The notes under the pieces: generated by a model | Seen by the model: the letters and a program-made list of their open reading frames with translations, nothing else | What the model was told of the DNA's origin: nothing | Database searches by the model: none | Part shown: in pieces, positions 62,095-64,000 of the stretch | Position numbering within the stretch: position 1 is the first letter of the stretch | How the letters are laid out: every line of letters starts with the position of its first letter | DNA from: JBNKZU01 sp050301795 | GTDB taxonomy: Bacteria > Pseudomonadota > Gammaproteobacteria > Thiohalomonadales > Thiohalomonadaceae | Direction: 5' to 3' | DNA: 64,000 nt | Assembly (NCBI GenBank): GCA_050301795.1 | Contig: JBNKZU010000013.1 | Coordinates: 62,001 to 126,000 of the forward strand | Translations under genes and position numbers: made by a program

Positions 62095-63033
62095 ATGTTC
62101 ATCGGTCAATCTCCTGAAATACAATCCCTTTTACGCTCAGCCAAAATGGTTGCGGCGACAGACGTTACCGTATTGGTACTCGGTGAGAGTGGTACAGGTA
62201 AAGAGCTGCTCGCCCAAACCATTCATCAGGAGAGTCATCGCAGTAGTGGTCCATTTATCGCGATTAACTGCTCTGCCCTACCTGAGACACTGGTTGAGTC
62301 AGAACTATTCGGGCATAAAAAGGGGGCATTTACTGATGCGACTGAAAATAACATCGGTCGTATCATGGCTGCATCGGGCGGCACGCTGTTTCTGGATGAG
62401 ATTGGCGAGCTTCCGTTTTCAATTCAGGCAAAGCTGCTTCGATTCCTCGAAACAGGTGATGTGCAGGCGGTGGGGGAAGCTCACCCTAAAAAGTCGAATG
62501 TGCGTGTAGTGGCCGCAACGAATCGCGATCTACATCAAGAGGTCAAAGCAGGAAACTTCCGCGCCGATCTCTATTATCGTTTGAATATTGTTCCGCTAGA
62601 ACTGCCACCACTACGCCATCGTCATAGCGATATTCCCATCATGGTTAAGGCGTTCTTTCAAGAATTTGCACAAAGATATGCAATGGAGGCACCAAGTGTA
62701 ACTAAAGCTGCACTAAAAAAGATGGAGCACTGGCACTGGCCTGGCAATGTACGAGAACTACGCAACTTTTGTGAACGCTCAACCATTCTGTTTAACGGTC
62801 AGGTGATCGATACCGATAACCTTCCATTAGAACTACCAGAAAAAGAGAGCGACCATTCACTGCTGTCCGAGTTTAAGCTCCCTGAAGATGGAATTCACTT
62901 TGAGACACTTGAGCGCGAAATGATCACTCAGGCTCTGGCGCGGGCGGATGGTAACCGCTCTCAGGCGGCTAAACTCCTTGGACTAACTCGTGATACCTTC
63001 TTATATCGCATGAAGAAACACGCCCTTTCATAA
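62095..63033 (+). CDS. Sigma-54-dependent transcriptional activator without sensor domain
   Basis: A 312-residue enhancer-binding protein. The AAA+ domain (residues about 1-230) has Walker A GESGTGKE, the loop GAFTDA in place of GAFTGA, Walker B GGTLFLDEIGEL and an arginine-finger region FRADLYYRLN. A Fis-type HTH lies at the C-terminus (QALARADGNRSQAAKLLGLTRDTFLYRM). No receiver or GAF domain precedes the AAA+ part, and the 165-bp gap to prfB is too short to encode one. It resembles PspF in layout. The target genes are unknown. Confidence 0.9.
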   Translation: MFIGQSPEIQSLLRSAKMVAATDVTVLVLGESGTGKELLAQTIHQESHRSSGPFIAINCSALPETLVESELFGHKKGAFTDATENNIGRIMAASGGTLFLDEIGELPFSIQAKLLRFLETGDVQAVGEAHPKKSNVRVVAATNRDLHQEVKAGNFRADLYYRLNIVPLELPPLRHRHSDIPIMVKAFFQEFAQRYAMEAPSVTKAALKKMEHWHWPGNVRELRNFCERSTILFNGQVIDTDNLPLELPEKESDHSLLSEFKLPEDGIHFETLEREMITQALARADGNRSQAAKLLGLTRDTFLYRMKKHALS

Positions 63034-63042
63034 CCCCTGCAA

Positions 63043-63606
63043 TCAATACTGCTCTAACAGCGGCTGATAGACAAAGCCATCACCAAGCGCACTATCAATA
63101 TAGACCCAATCCTTGCGCCATTGACCGATCAGCAAAAACACCAAAACACGAGTTCCGTCCGGTAATACACCGATCCGTTTTGCGCTTGTTTTGGGGCCTG
63201 ACCGCAACACAGCACCACTTTTTGCACGAACAACCATGTATTTGCTCAGTAATTCCGTATTACAAACCGTGTCGAATCTATCCGCTCCGATCACGTCCTT
63301 AATCTTGGAATAGTCATCGTCGTCCCTCATCCAATAGAGACAGCTAAACTGCTTTATCGTCTGTTTAACGGTATCAGCAGCAACGCCTTGTTCAATGGCA
63401 TCCAAAACTATCTTATAAACCCTTGGTTCCAGAACTTTTGGATAATAGAGCCTGTTTTTATTACAGCTTAGCGCTTCCAGAAACGACTGTTTCTCGGTCA
63501 TTGAGGTTAAATCCCAATATGAGTTTAACGTCTCCGTTTTTATGCCGCACGAAAATGCGCGAATGGAAAAAAGGGCTAACAACAGCGTAATGACTAATCG
63601 ATACAT
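63043..63606 (-). CDS. Exported protein with SH3-like C-terminal domain
   Basis: A 187-residue protein with a signal peptide (about residues 1-19, cleavage near AFS-CGI; the Cys at the junction could alternatively make it a lipoprotein, though the lipobox is poor). An N-terminal helical region with four cysteines is followed by a bacterial SH3-type domain (about 125-185; VVRAKSGAVLRSGPKTSAKRIGV, DWVYIDSALGDGFV). SH3b domains often bind cell-wall peptides. Function is unknown. It ends 9 bp from the convergent activator gene. Confidence 0.72.
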   Translation of the reverse strand: MYRLVITLLLALFSIRAFSCGIKTETLNSYWDLTSMTEKQSFLEALSCNKNRLYYPKVLEPRVYKIVLDAIEQGVAADTVKQTIKQFSCLYWMRDDDDYSKIKDVIGADRFDTVCNTELLSKYMVVRAKSGAVLRSGPKTSAKRIGVLPDGTRVLVFLLIGQWRKDWVYIDSALGDGFVYQPLLEQY

Positions 63607-63699
63607 AAACCAAATGAAGGGGCAGATTAAACAGGCATAGAGACTAACAGAAACATCAAAAGATGAATATGTCTCTCATTTAGGGTAGTTTTAACCACT

Positions 63700-64000
63700 A
63701 TGGATGACATCATCATAATCTTCATCATTATCAGCGCAATGGTGACAATCTTCGCTTACGATTTAAACCGTAGGCTCTTCTACATCTTTAAACCGCTTAC
63801 AACACTTTTAATTATTGCGTTATGTTTTAGTGATCGCTTTGAGGTTATCACCCCATATCAAACCACTATTGCATGGGGGCTTACGCTCAGTCTTGCCGGC
63901 GATATCCTGCTGATGCTCCCGGAACGATTCTTTATTCATGGTATCGGTTCATTTTTAGGCACACATATACTCTACTTAATCGCGTCAGTCATGCAGAGTG
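63700..64000 (+). CDS. YhhN-family (lysoplasmalogenase-like) membrane protein, 5' part
   Basis: ATG 63700 opens a frame that runs off the window after about 100 residues. It contains at least three hydrophobic helices and the family blocks FKPLTTLLIIAL and LAGDILLMLPERFFIHGIGSFL. YhhN/TMEM86 proteins hydrolyse the vinyl-ether bond of lysoplasmalogens in animals; the bacterial role is less clear. No strong RBS is visible. Confidence 0.8.
   Translation, partial: MDDIIIIFIIISAMVTIFAYDLNRRLFYIFKPLTTLLIIALCFSDRFEVITPYQTTIAWGLTLSLAGDILLMLPERFFIHGIGSFLGTHILYLIASVMQS

Overview
The window is a chromosomal segment of a gammaproteobacterium. Evidence for this is the gene order hisS-yfgM-bamB-der, the run rpoE-mucA-mucB-rseC-mucD-lepA-lepB-rnc-era-recO-pdxJ-acpS, the ygfX/ygfZ pair, lysS-prfB with the classical RF2 frameshift, and BatA-D. 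A Shethna-type FeSII ferredoxin behind a NifA/sigma-54 promoter suggests a nitrogen fixer. UbiU/UbiV point to growth with little or no oxygen. No prophage or CRISPR array is visible.

Layout. 1-3.5 kb: hisS (3' end), yfgM, bamB, der. 3.6-10 kb: adk, an M99 cell-shape carboxypeptidase, a thioredoxin, a DUF6394/K+ channel/HupH-like operon, then folD. Between folD and the HupH-like gene lies an apparently unannotated RsmY/CsrB-type small RNA with seven GGA motifs, a terminator and an upstream GacA-type box. 10.2-14.3 kb: tRNA-Pro, tRNA-Arg, a methyltransferase with a structured leader, and a TetR regulator divergent from a CPBP protease/outer-membrane protein pair, with a clear palindromic operator.

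14.6-28.7 kb is the most unusual block. It holds a REC-GGDEF-EAL protein overlapping a REC-PAS-histidine kinase, then a tight operon of two orphan periplasmic binding proteins, a TonB-dependent receptor and two highly divergent citrate-synthase-fold proteins. A divergent ThDP enzyme and a membrane sensor kinase follow. No ABC permease or ATPase is present, so I read it as a candidate sensory/metabolic module of unknown ligand.

28.8-35 kb: FeSII, ubiV, ubiU, a TIGR01212 radical SAM protein, ArsS and a flavoprotein, with two copies of a MITE-like repeat. 35.2-47 kb: a DUF2846 lipoprotein, then a long leftward gene string headed by the envelope-stress sigma factor. 47.2-57 kb: nadB, a GFA protein, the MoxR/DUF58/Bat (aerotolerance-type) operon, ygfX and ygfZ. 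58-64 kb: a REP-associated transposase (RAYT) among six hairpin repeats, lysS, prfB, a stand-alone sigma-54 activator, an SH3-like protein and the start of a YhhN-family gene.

Several layers may connect. The GacA-type sRNA, the c-di-GMP protein and the kinases are all lifestyle regulators. FeSII, UbiUV and the Bat operon relate to oxygen handling. These links are inference from content and proximity only.
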